Below the pieces are notes generated by a model. The model did not search any database. It had not been told where the DNA came from and saw nothing but the letters and a program-made list of their open reading frames with translations. This document shows positions 14,116 through 26,881 of a stretch of DNA of 64,000 bases, piece by piece. Positions within the stretch are counted from its first letter, which is position 1. Each line of letters starts with the position of its first letter. Where the stretch lies: the NCBI GenBank assembly GCA_026413225.1, contig CM048554.1:95025963-95089962 (forward strand), written 5' to 3'. The position numbers and the translations under genes were made by a program. The stretch comes from Otis tarda. Lineage: Eukaryota > Chordata > Aves > Otidiformes > Otididae.

Positions 14116-14155
14116 TGCTGTAGGTTTACACTGAGTGCTGTAGGTTTACACTGCA
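14116..14155 (+). repeat. 20-bp tandem duplication
   Basis: Two adjacent copies of TGCTGTAGGTTTACACTG followed by AG in the first and CA in the second. The pair is bracketed by the complementary 7-mers AAGTATG (14108-14114) and CATACTT (14154-14160), so the whole can fold as a stem enclosing the tandem. Confidence 0.9.
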
Positions 14156-14546
14156 TACTTATTTTGAACTCATGCAATATGCATTATATTAAACAGCCTA
14201 TATAAACAGAAGTATCTTTATTAAATAAGGTCTTAATCCTGAAAGGTCACTGTTTTCAGTCAGCTTAAACTCCTGGTCAAAGAAAATGGATAGGCCCTGC
14301 TCTTGCAACCACACCTCTGCTTGAATTCAAGGATGTGAGCAACCTCGCTCAAGTGTCAAGTATGCATGACCCCAGGTCCATGTTTTAGTGCTTTCCAAGT
14401 TGAGATGTTGTTGCAGTGGAAGACTGATTTCCCTCCTGCCATTTCAAGCATGCATATAACTTATTTTAAGAGTATAGTGAGATTACTTCTGTGAATCTAA
14501 TTACTTTAAAATATTTGAAACATTACTTTAATAAAACAAAGTTAAT

Positions 14547-14759
14547 TATGGGACATATTTAACTCATTGTCTTGGCTCCAAGACATCTACATTTGCTTTG
14601 TCCTGGACCCATGAATGAATAATTTCTGATATGAAAAATTAATTTCAGAAAAGGAGAAAAAAATCAATCCAAAGTAGAAAGGTTTACCTTCTTAACCCCT
14701 TAATTTGACACATAATCACAACAAGATTAAAGACTTCTCAGAGCATGGCAGCTTTCCAT
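14547..14759 (+). repeat. Duplicated ~207-bp unit, copy 2
   Basis: Partner of 13352-13558. It carries about seven extra bases after CATGAATGAATA and scattered substitutions, and it ends at GCTTTCCATGG, where copy 1 has GCTTTCCACTG. Flanks outside the unit do not match. The spacing between starts is about 1.2 kb. Confidence 0.85.
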
Positions 14760-17701
14760 GGTTTATATCCTAACAAGAAGCAGAATCTGGTAATGGTAGG
14801 TGACCTGATATTCTTATCTATGGTTTAGTCTTTCATGACATATCTGGAACAAGATCTCGGTTCTTCCATTTCCAGGTTTGAACACATCAAATTAGTTTGA
14901 TAGAGAACTTTTTGCTGACGGTTTACATTACTCTTTGTTCCACTTCAAAGGAAAGACATTTAAGCTATTAGATCCAAAACTATCCGAATGCTTTGAAAAT
15001 TTCAAGGTAGAAAGTCCACGTATCATCCCCTCTGCCTGTTACCAGACTTGATCCAAAAGCCTAATGGAGAAGAAGGGTGAATCCATTGTGCAATAGAGAA
15101 CTTCCGTGGGAACCACTGTATTGGAAACTTGTGTGGCTTATGAAAACATCTTTTGAGAACAAGAATCTTCTGGGAACTGCAGAATGCCTCAAAGTTTTCT
15201 CAGGAAAGCAGAAGCATGAGAAGCTCAGTCTAGCAATGGAAAGCATGAGTGTGGCAATATTTCATAAGTTTCAAAGAAGGAATAGGCAGAAGTCAGTAAA
15301 GAGAACTTTGTTACTAATAAGAGTAGATGGAGAAGAAAGCCTCATCTGCCTCTGCCTCCTGAGCTACACAGTCAAGATTCTGTGATGAAAAAAAAATGCA
15401 AAAGGAGGCTTTTAATATCCTCTTCAAAAAGAAAGTATAAGGAAATCTCAGTTTGCTGTCAGGTCTCAGATTTACAGCAGTTCAGCATGAAGCACTTTCT
15501 TTAGAATATCAGTGTAACCCTTTACTTACGATTACAAAAGGAACCTGCTGTGCTGCTTTTTGCCTTTGTTTAGCAGTGCCTTCACATTGGCTCTGTACTT
15601 GTACACATTGCCTACTGTGCTAATTCTTGAAGAGGATTTTATTTAAAAGTAAATGAATGTACTTCTTTATTCACCCAAACTGTAGTCAAAAATTGAAAAC
15701 TGGAAAAAAAGTAATGTCTATAAGAAGATGAAAGTTGATGTTATCATATGAAAAACAGTCACTTATACATTTCTGTATCAAGCACCGGGAACACCTACCT
15801 CAATGACTCTGTATCCGTTACCTGCATGAATGAATGGATCACTGTGCACTCTGTTTACATGAACTGTAATTCCACAGAAAATCTTAGGTCACACTTAAAA
15901 ATATATATAATAATATATACAATAAAGGTATATATGTCTACATATGTATTTGTGTATGTGTATATAAGATTGCAAAGAAAGTGTGAGACCAGACATGGCA
16001 CCCAAAGCAATGTAAAATGGAACTAAATACCTGTGTTGGCCACTGCATTCATCTTATGTCTCAGCCTTGAAACCATTAGCTTATGGCTGATGTAAATTAT
16101 AGTAACCTAGATAAAATATTTGTTCTTTATCATTAATCTAGGAAACAGAGGTTCTCTAGATTTAACAACTGTCGTCATGGTTGTGCTAAGTTGAGTGCCA
16201 AAGACTAGAATTAGTGTGGGGAATCAGAGTTTTCCTACTAGGAAAACTTCACAAGTGAGGATGCTTATCCTTAGAGTACTGATGTAAAATAACAGCAGTA
16301 GAGCCAAACCAAACTTCTCAATGTACTGTTTTTCATGTCATCTCTGACTCATAGTATCTCCAGTCATTTTATGATGGCTTCACTCAGTGTGTTGATGCCA
16401 CATTACATGAAAGAAAAGAGGACATTTTCTTATCTGGACAATGGGTAGAGATGCTCCATACTTTACTCAAAGATTGTGAGTGACAGTAAAAAAAAAAAGG
16501 AACTGTGCTACAGATGTTCGTTCTTACTATTCCCATTTTGTTTAATTTGTACTATCTTTTTAACTCTTTCTTAAAAACAAAGGTATGCATTACTCTACAC
16601 AAATGTGAAAAGATTCATTATTTGTTTTAAAACTTCCAATTTACTTTTTAAAAATTTTATTTGTCATGCTCCATGAGAAGTCTGTAAATTTCAGCTGTCT
16701 CCCTGGTGCATGGAGGTATGCTGATGGAGCTTAATGTTATTCACTGTAGGAATCATTGATATAAAGGTCCACCAGAAAAATTTGCTAGTTCAACCAGTTC
16801 ATATTTTGGAAGAATGCTCCACATCAGCTTGCATTCCAAAACTGCACATTATCTATACAAACATCTCCTGATAATGTAATAAGTCAATACCGTCATACTT
16901 AAGCTATAAGAATTGCAAAAAGCATTTTACATAGAGAAGGCTATTGAGATCAAGAAGTACAAAAAATTAGTACCCTATCAGGAAATTATTTATTATCTGT
17001 CTTTGTGGATATCTATTCAGAGCATAATAAGATGTAGCATCGTAAGATTCATAGGGTAGGTGAGTGCTGCACCTAGCAGTAGATAGCTGATTTTCAGGAA
17101 AGATGTGCATTTGGCAGATGCTAAAATTGGACTTGCCAAGAATGCACAATTTAACATTCCTTTATGGTGAAAGCAGTACAATTATATTTAGGAAAAACTA
17201 GACTGACCGGTCAAAGAATGGAAACTCTTTATGATGTTTGGAAGGGGGAATCTGTAAGAAGAGATAGAAGAAGGAGGACTATGGGATTTTCTGTGATAAT
17301 GGTACAGTGGTCTGTAATCTACACCCTTCTAATCCTTTCAGATGCAGATTGGTAGGGGATGTTAAGGGTAATTCAATTTTACTTTTAAATAAATGTAATT
17401 TTCTGTCAGTAATTATGTTCATCTGGCAAGCTGAACAGCTAGAAACAGGGAAAACAATAAACAGAAATCACTCTAGCAGCATCTTTCTAAAAAGAAAGTG
17501 CTGAGAAGTTGAGCAAAGAACATATGTAGTTTCCTGGCTAGATTTGTTTTCTGTGGGCTTGACTCTGCTTTCTGAAACAGTCTGCTGATCAGCAAGCCAT
17601 GTGGAGGGTAGTTCTGATGTTTTGCTTTGAAAATAAATGATGATTCCATGCTACCTCATCCAGGGCAAAATCCATCTCCCATGTCCATTAGAGCATCTGT
17701 G
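14760..17701. other. Unique AT-rich sequence, no gene seen
   Basis: No repeat or gene is recognised. Near 15.90-15.97 kb there is a TA/TG-rich low-complexity patch. Openings of 60-102 codons overlap one another on opposite strands (for example 15061-15246 and 15077-15385), which is the pattern expected by chance. Confidence 0.45.
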
Positions 17702-17726
17702 CAGTCCCTGTCACTGACAGGGACTG
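17702..17726. repeat. Perfect 12-bp inverted repeat with 1-nt centre
   Basis: CAGTCCCTGTCA, then C, then TGACAGGGACTG. The arms are exact reverse complements. A further GACAGG copy follows immediately. It is too short for a miRNA precursor, and a cruciform or protein-binding palindrome is possible. Confidence 0.9.
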
Positions 17727-17920
17727 ACAGGCGTGGTCCCTTATATACCATTTCAGTTCTAACTGTGCTTATGTAGTGATAGAATTTAGAGGGGGAAGAA
17801 AAAAAAATAATAATAAAAAAGGAGGCATTGTTTCCTCCCTGCTGTGTCTTTGTGCTAGAAAGGATGAGCAGTTCTGTCCTCAGACATTTAAAGTTTGAAA
17901 GAAAGCTTGGTCCCTTATCT

Positions 17921-17967
17921 AGCTGGTCCATATCCAGCTACTAGACAGTCTTGAGTCTGGACCAGCT
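17921..17967. repeat. 10-bp inverted repeat, 27-nt loop
   Basis: AGCTGGTCCA at 17921-17930 pairs exactly with TGGACCAGCT at 17958-17967. It lies about 200 bp from the perfect palindrome at 17.7 kb. No function can be assigned. Confidence 0.85.
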
Positions 17968-20900
17968 CATTTTTCAAGATTAGAAAAGCTTCCCAAGTCA
18001 GGTGTCAGAGGGCATGCTTGAAGCCTGAGAGCCACTTGGAGAAGTCTTAAATGTTGCAAGTCTCTGGGAGCGTAGCTTAAAGAGATACTGGATTTGGCAG
18101 TGAAGCTGGCCAAACATATTAATGCTTCTGTATTACATCCTGCTGCAATCTTCTTCTTGCTCCAGTGATTAAAGTTTCCTCTTCCAGTTGTTTCTGGAGC
18201 TGTGCCACAACCTGCTTCACTACAATGATATAGGCTAAAATCAATTTATTTTGAGGAGGTGATTCTTCACAGTGGCTTTTGTCTGATTACACTTCTCTTT
18301 TTCCCTTTAGAAACAGGCAAGAGATTGGGAAAGACATGGCTGTGGTTCTGGGGTTAATTTGTAATTTATGCTGTCTGGAGAGGTCTCTGTATATTTGAGT
18401 GATGCTATATTCTACACAGGCCTGATAATTTTTCATGCGTAATGTTATCATGCAAAATATAAAGGAAATGAGAATTGAAGTTGGAATTTACCACTATGAT
18501 GAGTCCTGCTCATTGTGATAAAGTATTTACCATGAGAGAAGAGAAAGACATGTCTTTGCTTCTACAAGGTCTGTTAAGCAGCATCACAGAAACGTCTTAG
18601 CTAGAATTTAACAGATTCTAGGTTCAGTTTCCAATACAGCTTTTCTCTTAGGTGCATGTTTTTCCCTTCCCTTCCTCACTGAAAGTCCAGGATGATCTGA
18701 AAAAGTTCTACCTAGGAAGCTAACAGATGATGGTATTAATTTGTAGATATATGAAGAGTACGGAAAAAAAACATGTTTCTCCGGAACATCTCTTTGATAT
18801 CACACCAGGGGACTACTGTGATTTAGTCAGGAAAATCTAGTGTAAATACAAGAGAAACAATTTGTTAATCAACCTATGAATGTTGTTACATGTATTTGTT
18901 ACTCTTTTCCAGCTCCTTAGAAATAAAAGATAGTTCCTTTTAATGTTCTCTCAAAATTCCAGCAAAATCACCTCTGACAACCCAGTCTGGTAAATGTACC
19001 ATATTTGCTAATGGACCTGCAAGAACAAATACAAGATTCTGCTCACACTTATGGCTCTGGAAATAGAGAAGTAGTAGCAAGCAGATGAAGAAGAAAGAAA
19101 TAATTTTGAACATTCAGGTCATAACTAAATGGTTATAACTTTGCAATACTCAATCTGTATCCACCTTTTCTAATACAAATTATCTGTATTAAGAGAATAG
19201 CCAAAGAAAGGCAGAGAAGTACAGTTCTATTCAATTTATCAGTTAAGGTGCTCAATTACTCCTTAGATGAAAAAAGAAAGGTACAGACCTGTCTCATTAC
19301 TATCTTTTTGTCTGAGTGGGCAGAACAACCTGAACTCAAACTTTTGTATTTTACTTGTTGCATTTTAACACTGTCATCCACTTGGGAAAAAGTGTGAGTT
19401 AAAAAAAAATAGGAGTTAGCAAACCTAAAAAAGGAAAGACACTTGCCTTGACTTGTATAAAACCAAACTTCAGTGAGGATATAAAACCTAAAAAACTAAG
19501 CGTGTACTCTTTTAGAAATCAAAGTAATTAACTGCCATTTGCAAGTGGCACATTGTCACATACCTGAACTTGCAATGCAGAGAAAAATTGCATCTTAAAG
19601 CCTATTTGATAAGTTTGAGTGACTGCAGTTTACAGACCTGCACTGACAGAGCTTGTCCTTACCCTGAAGAGTAGTATAAATTTCAGTGGTTATAACTCTA
19701 AATGTTAAAGAACTGCTTTAAGAGGAAATGCATTCAAAGTTAATTCATTTGTTTATTAAGTAACTTTTCATATATATTTTTCCTTTGATATTTTGTTCTT
19801 CCAAAGGCAGCAAAGGGCAAGGTCTTTTCTTGATGTGCTGAAACTAGGCTAAGTCTAGAAATGTCAAAAATAATATTTGTCAGTGAAGACTGCTAACTGA
19901 TGCTGATGATGATAATGTATCTGATTCATAAAAAGATTAAGCCTTTTGTTTTAAATAAAAGCATCATCTGCCAGTATTCTTTCTGAAGGTCAGCATCTAA
20001 GCACTTTTAAACACATCTATTTATTCTTGGCACTTACTGTACTGCTTATTTCTTGACCTTCAGCAAGGTAATTTTTTTTTTTTCCCCAAGTGTTTTTATG
20101 TTTTGACAAAATATAATAGAACTTCTGCATTCCAGTCTAATTAAAGATAGCAAGCAGCACCACTTCCAAAAAATTTTGCCTCAGCTTTCACTTATGGTCA
20201 ATCTCCGTATAACATTCTGTCTTTTTAAAAAATAAAAATACTGTTTCATCAACCACTAGTTAAAATTCATCATACAAAAGAAATATGAAGGATAGCATGG
20301 AATTTTCTACAATAAAGTATTTTTGAAGGCTCAGCCTAAAATTGTGTGTGGTACTTCCCACAGAATGGAGACAGCATCCCAGCCAGACTTGGCACTTTAT
20401 GGTCTAAGTAGGAAAAAAGAAAAAACAAACCCAAAAAACCGCCCCCTTTGACCTTCTGAACTTGCCTTCTGTAAGATTAACACATATGAATATAGCCATT
20501 ATATATATTGCAAGTGTATGTGCATATGACACATAAAATAATTTTTAAAAAAAACCCAGTTATTGAATATTCTACAGAAACACCAAGTGTTAGAATGTAT
20601 TCAGCACACTTATACTACTGCAAGATGCTAACAATATGATGCACCTGGCACAGGAATTTATGAAGTGTAAACCAAGAAAATATATATTCAATTGTAATGT
20701 TATGTCTTAAACAATTTTACTGAAAGTTTATTACAAAGCTGACGAATTCAATGTAATTTGGCTGTATCTCAAAATTAACATTTTTTAAAAATATGCAAAT
20801 ACTTTTCTCATATTTTTTTCTTAAGCTTGTTTATACAGAAATTGCTACCATGAATCATGATGCCTGTGTCTGGAAATAAAACTGTTCTTTCTACATTATC

Positions 20901-21937
20901 ACCATTTGATATTAACCCTATCTTAAGGAGGGGGGAAAAAAAAAAAAGATTATTTTTTCTTATCCTTTCTTTTAAAAAACCCTTAAAAGAGGCTTTTGAA
21001 GAGAAAGAGAGAGAAATTTAAAGTGAGAAAATTCACAGTACATTCTCTTTGAAAGAAGTGCTCTTCTTTCTTAATTACTTGCATTGTGCCTAATTCTAAT
21101 ACAAATAAATATAAAGCAAGTCATCTTAATTCATAGATATGAATATCATTGCCATAGCAGTGTGATATGATGGCTTATCACAATAAAAAGTTATTTTCTG
21201 TATGAAAATGTTTATTTTTTTTCAATGAAAATAAAGTGTAGATATTAACTGAAAATTTTTTACCACCTGAGTACCTCATTCTCCTATTCTGTGAAGAGAT
21301 CTTTTGGGACAGACTTTGCCTGTCTTGGTGCACAAATAATGCTGTATATTAGTAGCTGGATAATTGAGTTATTCCAGGGTCTGAGACGCAGCTGGAGAGA
21401 CTGACCTATAAAAGGAAAGACAAATTGCACTGAACTCAAAATCAGAATGACTCCGAAGACCAGAAACTGATGAGAAAAAAAAAACAATGAAAGCTTGTAG
21501 GTAAAAAGAAAAGTCAAGAAAATAGTCCTAATGCCAGAGTAAGAATCCTTCAGCTGCCATATTCTGATGTTAGAAACACATCCACAAAGAAGAAAGAAAG
21601 ACAGGGCAAGAAAACTCTTGAACAACAAGCATATACAAAATGCAGAACTTACTGGTTGATCTAAACCAGCTAGACTACAGATTCAAAAAAAATTTAATTT
21701 AGGAGCATTATGAATCTTAAGTGGTATTTTATTTTTCTCTGTTATTCAAATATATATGCATTTGATAAAATTATAAATTAATCTTGACTACACCTTAGTT
21801 CTGTTACAATCCATAATAATCCAGTCTCTCCACCTCAGAATGTAGTGATTAAGGTTATTTCTTGCTTCAGTATTCTCCCTACATTCCTACTTTTCTCTTA
21901 AAAGATTTTTATTGTTTCTGATTATTATTCATATATC
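17968..21937. other. Unique AT-rich sequence, no gene seen
   Basis: No repeat family or gene is recognised. The longest opening is a minus-strand 114-codon frame (21284-21628). It begins with a hydrophobic run, but it sits in purine-rich plus-strand DNA that would give phenylalanine- and leucine-rich frames by composition alone, so it is not called. Confidence 0.45.
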
Positions 21938-21961
21938 ATTATTATTATTATTATTATTATT
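21938..21961. repeat. (ATT)8 microsatellite
   Basis: Eight uninterrupted ATT units. Length polymorphism within a species is likely. Confidence 0.95.
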
Positions 21962-22164
21962 TCATATCTCAATAGGGTTTACCCTAGGGTTTTCTATAAT
22001 ATCCTGCCTGCTTTGACATCTTGATTTTTTGACCATGTATTTAAAACAAACAAACAAAAAAATCCATCCAGTTGCAGTTTTCCAGTTAATGTAAACAGGA
22101 TAAAGCAGGGGTAAACTATAATCTATTATAGATTTCTTCTTACTTAAAAGGTGTTTATAGAAGA

Positions 22165-22440
22165 GATAGAGGCAGACCTCAGAGATGCATGGTGAAAGAA
22201 CAAGAGGCAATGGTCACCAGCAACAAGGGAAGCTCTGACTGGAGATAAGGAAAAACCCCATACATGGAGAGTAGTGAAGCCTGGGAACAGATGACTCAGA
22301 GATGCTGTGGAATGTCAGTTCTTGGAGAATTAAAAAAGTTGACTGGATAAGACCCTGAACAACCTGATGTAACTTTGAAGTTGGCCTTGCTTGGAGATAG
22401 CAATTGAATTTAATGACCCCAGAGGTTCCTTCCAACCCTT
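22165..22440 (+). mobile_element. Old CR1 LINE 3' fragment
   Basis: CR1 landmarks appear in the order expected for the ORF2 C-terminus and 3' UTR: ACAAGAGGCAATGG (codons before the LINE C-terminal block), then GATAAGGAAAAACC, then the worn equivalent of 'TGGAACAGGTTGCCCAGAGA' at about 22279-22305. These are followed by CTGAACAACCTGATGT and the 3' UTR phrase AGAGGTTCCTTCCAACCC near 22421. The frame is broken and the copy diverged. A 77-codon minus-strand opening (22214-22447) is simply its antisense. Confidence 0.75.
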
Positions 22441-22441
22441 T

Positions 22442-22467
22442 GCTCACACAGTAAGCTCACACAGTAA
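22442..22467 (+). repeat. 13-bp tandem duplication at the CR1 3' end
   Basis: GCTCACACAGTAA occurs twice back to back, exactly where the CR1 3' tail would sit. CR1 tails are normally short 8-bp repeats, so this unit is not the standard tail and may be a later slippage event. Confidence 0.85.
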
Positions 22468-25400
22468 TCATTCTCCTGTTGAGTGCTAGTGACTTTTGGT
22501 TCTCGCTCACCTTGAATTTACAATCTGGGATGTCTGGGCGAACACATACTGTGAAAAACAGGGGTTAAAGAAATTTGCTACAGGTGTACCTGAGTTCTCA
22601 ACCTGTCTAATGGTTTTGAAAATGTATATTAAGGTTCAGAAATAGCAAGGTAAGAAGAGTCTAGCCTCTGCCTAAATCGTACATTATATCCAGAAAACAA
22701 TTCTGTTAAGCACAGTTGTTGATCCTCAGGCACGTGGACAGAAACCTAAGAAATTTTGTTTTGTCTCAGTAAATCATCATATTGAAAAAGCAAGCATATC
22801 ACTGTATGTGTACTTCTCTGCAGCCCAGTAGTAATTTTGATAGTGAGAATACTGCATACTAGCCAGACAAACAGTGCCCTGATTTTATACTTGCAATCTG
22901 TACCTGAGAAGCATGCACAAAAAGCTACTGTGAGAAATTATCATTTAGGCTGCAGTACTGCTTTGTACTGTCAGAACAATGATGTGTACATTTATTTCAA
23001 AGAGAACTAGGATAGCCTTTGAGATGAAATGTATTAAGTCTTCTTAGGGGTATCCATACCATAAATTTATAATCACAGACTTTTGGAAACAGGACTGAGA
23101 CAACTGATACTGAAAAGAATAGCTTCCATGTCATTGCCATGCTGGTTTGGAAGGATAAAAAGTACTGGGAAAAGGAGGGAAATAGCTATTTGCAGCTGTC
23201 CTCGCTGAAAGCTGTGTCTGCCATAGAGTCAATGTCCATGCCAATAAATTAACCAGGGCTCAGCTCTGTAATATAGCCATCCCTGCTTTTAAATTGCTAG
23301 CACAGTCTGGCACAGAGTGGCTTGGTTCAACTAGAAGAACTTTTCAGAGAACTCAGAGCAAGGCTTGGGAGTCATCCTGGGCCAGGGTCCATTTCCAGTA
23401 GGCAGTTTGGGTGTGACCACTCTGTTTTGGAGGGGTAAGATCAACTGTACAGATTTGAGCTGTGCTTTACCAGCCAGCCAGAGAGTTGTCCCTTGCCCAT
23501 TTCATTTACTAGCACACACACATAACCATGGAAACTAAAGTACTTAAAAAAAAAAGCTATTCTTAAATCAGTTCCATTCCTCAACAAATTTAGCAACTAT
23601 TAAGAAAGAATCATGAGAAGATATTTCCTGTTGTCTACTTAAATGATATATTTGATTAATGAAGTAGATCTTAAAATTTGCTGGAATGTCTTGCTGGATC
23701 AAAAAAAAAGTGGGATTTTTGGTTTGCTTTGGTTTGTTCTGTAATTACTGAGAAAATCCTAACAGATATAAAAATACTATTTTTATTTTAAGATACAAAT
23801 TAAACAAACAATCAAAATGTCCCCCAAATAGAATTATTTCCTAAGGTAGAGGTAAATTGCTATAAGTTCATTAAGGAGCCTGAGGATACTGCTATCATTT
23901 CAGCTCGATGAGGACCATGAGGGAAAGGTTAGGGGAGCAGAAGAAACTCACAATTTGCTGGCACTAGAGGCTGAGATAAATAAATGGCTCTCAGCTTCAA
24001 ATTTAGAAACTTTATGAATCAAGCATTTCAAATCAAGAATACGTGGGAGGTTTCAAAGAAATATTTACATCCTAGGAGAGCAGGAATTCTAGTACAGATT
24101 AGCAATGGCATTTATAGATTAGAAACATATTAAACTGAATTCCTCAGAATTCCTCATTGATTTTGCTGAGTGCATCGTCAATAAATCTGTTATTTTATAG
24201 TATATAATACACAATTTATTGGCATGCAATTTCAGCCTTCGCCACCTCTCCCTCCCTGGTACCATCACTTTTTAAATTCCAGAATCAGATAGTTCATATT
24301 TCAGCTCCTATGAAATTGCAACACAGAGAATTAAGTGCTCAGAAACTTGAATGTTAAGAATTGCCTTACACCAGATAAGACGTCCCTGTAAATTGATAGT
24401 CTGTAGCTGACAATAGCCATTATCAGATAAGCCTTTAGAGGAGTGTCTCCAACTTCCTGTGAAGAAAAATACTGATGCACTTATATACTGCAGGCAACAT
24501 CATACTTTCCTTTCCTTGTCAACCCCAGTTTTCACTTTCTCATCTCCAGCAGCCACAAGCAACTATCTGCGATTTTATATTCTTCTCTAAAGCACCAACT
24601 CTTCTCTTAACACTGTAGAAAATAATATAGAACTCTATTAGCCCTTTTCTTCACCCTGTGTCCCTTGACTTCACTTTTACCAGTAAGACCTGAATCTTGG
24701 TTTAAAAAAAAGTAGCATTTTTGAAGAATAACCATTGGATTAGAAAAAGATTGAGAAAGAGTGCTACGGAGAACCTTAACAACACAGATTACTGTCTGCA
24801 TAGCACCACTTTTAGCAGCAACAGTTGAAGGCAAGAGGCAATGTGATTAGAGTAAGAGTAGCCACAGAGGACCTAATTGAAATGGTGGAAACAGCAACAG
24901 AAAATAAAAAGCAATTCAAAAAATATATTAAAGTAATAAAAAAATATACAGAATAAAGAGACTGCAAAAGATAGGAAAACATGATAGGACTTCTGGCAGT
25001 TCTTTAAATATTTTTTTTTTTCAAATGGGGGTAATTATTAGACAGCAAAGACAGATAGATTTTATGTTAATGGAAAAAGTCACTTATACATATTCCAAAT
25101 ATTTTGTCTACACTTCCTTCTTTCATTTAACTATAGGGTGGTATTTTGGTCACATTTCACTCAGATCTAATCCTACTTTCCATGAGTTATAGTTGCTTAA
25201 TTTCAGCTAACACATTGCAATTTGTCTACTGAAAGATGAGAAAAAAATTAAATTGTCAAAATCCACAGCTGCTGCAATAATAAAATGGTTTCTATATTTT
25301 TATAAACAATTTCTTGACTGAAAGCTCAATAATGATACTTCAAATTTAATTACAACTTGATTTCAAAATTCTTACCATAACTCATTTTTTTAGTATATGA

Positions 25401-26198
25401 AAACTACTAGGATATTAAATAAATGTAATTTTTTCCATATACATGCATATGAGCATAGACCTCAGAGGAAACAACTAGACAAGAGAATTGAGTTCTCCAC
25501 TCTAGTTATGCAACTGTGCAATAGCTTTTTAAACTAGAAATAGGCCACAGAGCATCTATCCTGCAATTTGCTACTCGTTGCAGGTCTCAAATCTCCTCCA
25601 AACATTTTCTAACTATTTTTAGATTTGCAGGGCAAAGTAACTCCAAGGAACACAACAGCCATCTTGGAAAAGGTAAGCAAAAGAAATAACAAACCTTGTC
25701 AAGGACAAAAGATGAACGCAGCTCAGAAAAATGAAAGGGCGTATCATACTAGACACCAGCAAGAAAAAAAAATAATTAATGGCCAAGCATACCACATGCC
25801 AGTACCACTAAATGCAGTGCAAAATACAGATATCTTTCAAACAACATTCAATGTTATAACCTAAGTAGCAAAAGCAGTCTAGCTAAAGGAACATGGGGTC
25901 TATCCTGAATTATTGTGCTCTGGTCAGAAGTGAGACCACTTCCAGAAACTGAGCTAATCAAAATTACCTCAGATATTGCTACATTGGAGCTGGCACCACC
26001 AACAGATCTGGGGTTCCTTGCTTCAAGATGTAACACACAAAATACATATAAAAACATAATCAAATGTATTAAAAAAATTAAAAACTGTATAAGCGACAGT
26101 CTTATGAATGCTTGCATTCAACTAGAAATGTTACCTGAATAATCAACCTTCCACTTATTAATTAGTCTGCTACAATTTAGCTTCAGTCCATATGACAG
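22468..26198. other. Unique AT-rich sequence, no gene seen
   Basis: No gene or repeat is recognised. A 10-bp direct tandem (GAATTCCTCA twice, 24137-24156) is the only small structure noted. Openings at 25.6-26.1 kb overlap on both strands and have no protein-like features. Confidence 0.45.
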
Positions 26199-26665
26199 AA
26201 ATCACAGAATCACACAATAATTGAAGTTGGAAAAGACCCCTAGAGGTCATCTAGTCCAACCCCCCAGATCAAGCAGGATCACCTAGAGCCAATTTCCCAA
26301 GACCATGTCCAAACAGCTTTGAAGTATCTCCAAGGTGGGAGACTCTACAACCTCCCTGGGTAACCTGTGCCAGTGCTCAGTCACGCTCACAGTGAAAAAG
26401 TGTTTCTTCATGTTCAGACTGCACCTCCTGTGTTTCAGTTTGTGTCCATTGCCTCTGCTCCTGTCACTGGGGACCACTGAAAAGAGTCTGGCTCTGTCCT
26501 CTTTGTACCCTCCCTTCAGGCATTTATATAAATTGGTAAGATACTCCCTGAGCCTTCTCGTCTCTAGGCTGAACAGTCCCAGATCTCTCAGCCTTCCCTT
26601 ATAGGAGAGATACTGAAGTCTCTCAATTATCTTTGTGGCCCCTCTCTGGACTTGATGCTCCATCT
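26199..26665 (-). mobile_element. CR1 LINE, 5'-truncated, 3' end at left
   Basis: The left end begins with the reverse-complemented CR1 tail (AATCACAGAATCACA). It continues with TTGGAAAAGACCCCTAGAGG and TCATCTAGTCCAACC, the standard CR1 3' UTR read on the opposite strand. The rest is the antisense of the ORF2 C-terminus, ending abruptly near 26665. Truncation at the 5' end is the usual outcome of target-primed reverse transcription. The subfamily differs from the copy at 45.8 kb: its 3' UTR has CCCCTAGAGGTCAT where the other has CTTTGAAGGTC. Confidence 0.95.
26283..26663 (-). pseudogene. CR1 ORF2 C-terminal fragment, open
   Basis: A 126-residue frame ends at its natural stop after LGNWL (CR1 families of this type usually end LGNRL). 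From about residue 5 it matches the CR1 ORF2 C-terminus: [51 protein letters not shown]. Residue 1 is just an ATG near the truncation point, not a true start. It lacks the endonuclease and the reverse-transcriptase catalytic core, so no activity is expected. The frame has survived without stops, so this is not among the oldest copies in the window. Confidence 0.85.
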
Positions 26666-26805
26666 CTAATCTAGAGCAAATGTGTTCTCTGGAGGTAGTG
26701 CAGCTATGTTTTCTTGGGAGAGAGAAGGGCTTTTTCTGTACATACTGAACACTCAGAATACCTTTCTCTCTCTCTCCACTCCCACCTTCTACCCTTATAT
26801 ATACA

Positions 26806-26881
26806 GGATCATAGAATCGTTAGGGTTGGAAAGGACCTTTAAAGGTTATCTAGTCCAACTCCCCTGCAAGGAGCAGAGACT
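26806..26881 (-). mobile_element. Short CR1 3' UTR fragment
   Basis: GGATCATAGAATCG, TTAGGGTTGGAAAGGACC, TATCTAGTCCAACTCCCCTG and GCAAGGAGCAGAGAC match the antisense CR1 3' UTR of the CTTTGAAGG-type subfamily. Only about 75 bp is present, so the insertion stopped just after starting. It lies 140 bp from another CR1 of a different subfamily in the same orientation. Confidence 0.9.

Noticed and set aside
17715-17726. miRNA precursor at the 17.7-kb palindrome
   Set aside because: The stem is only 12 bp with a 1-nt centre, which cannot form a miRNA hairpin.
21284-21628. Minus-strand 114-codon opening with a hydrophobic, signal-peptide-like start
   Set aside because: The plus strand here is A/G-rich, so minus frames are automatically rich in Phe, Leu and Ser. 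No domain, splice context or family resemblance was seen.
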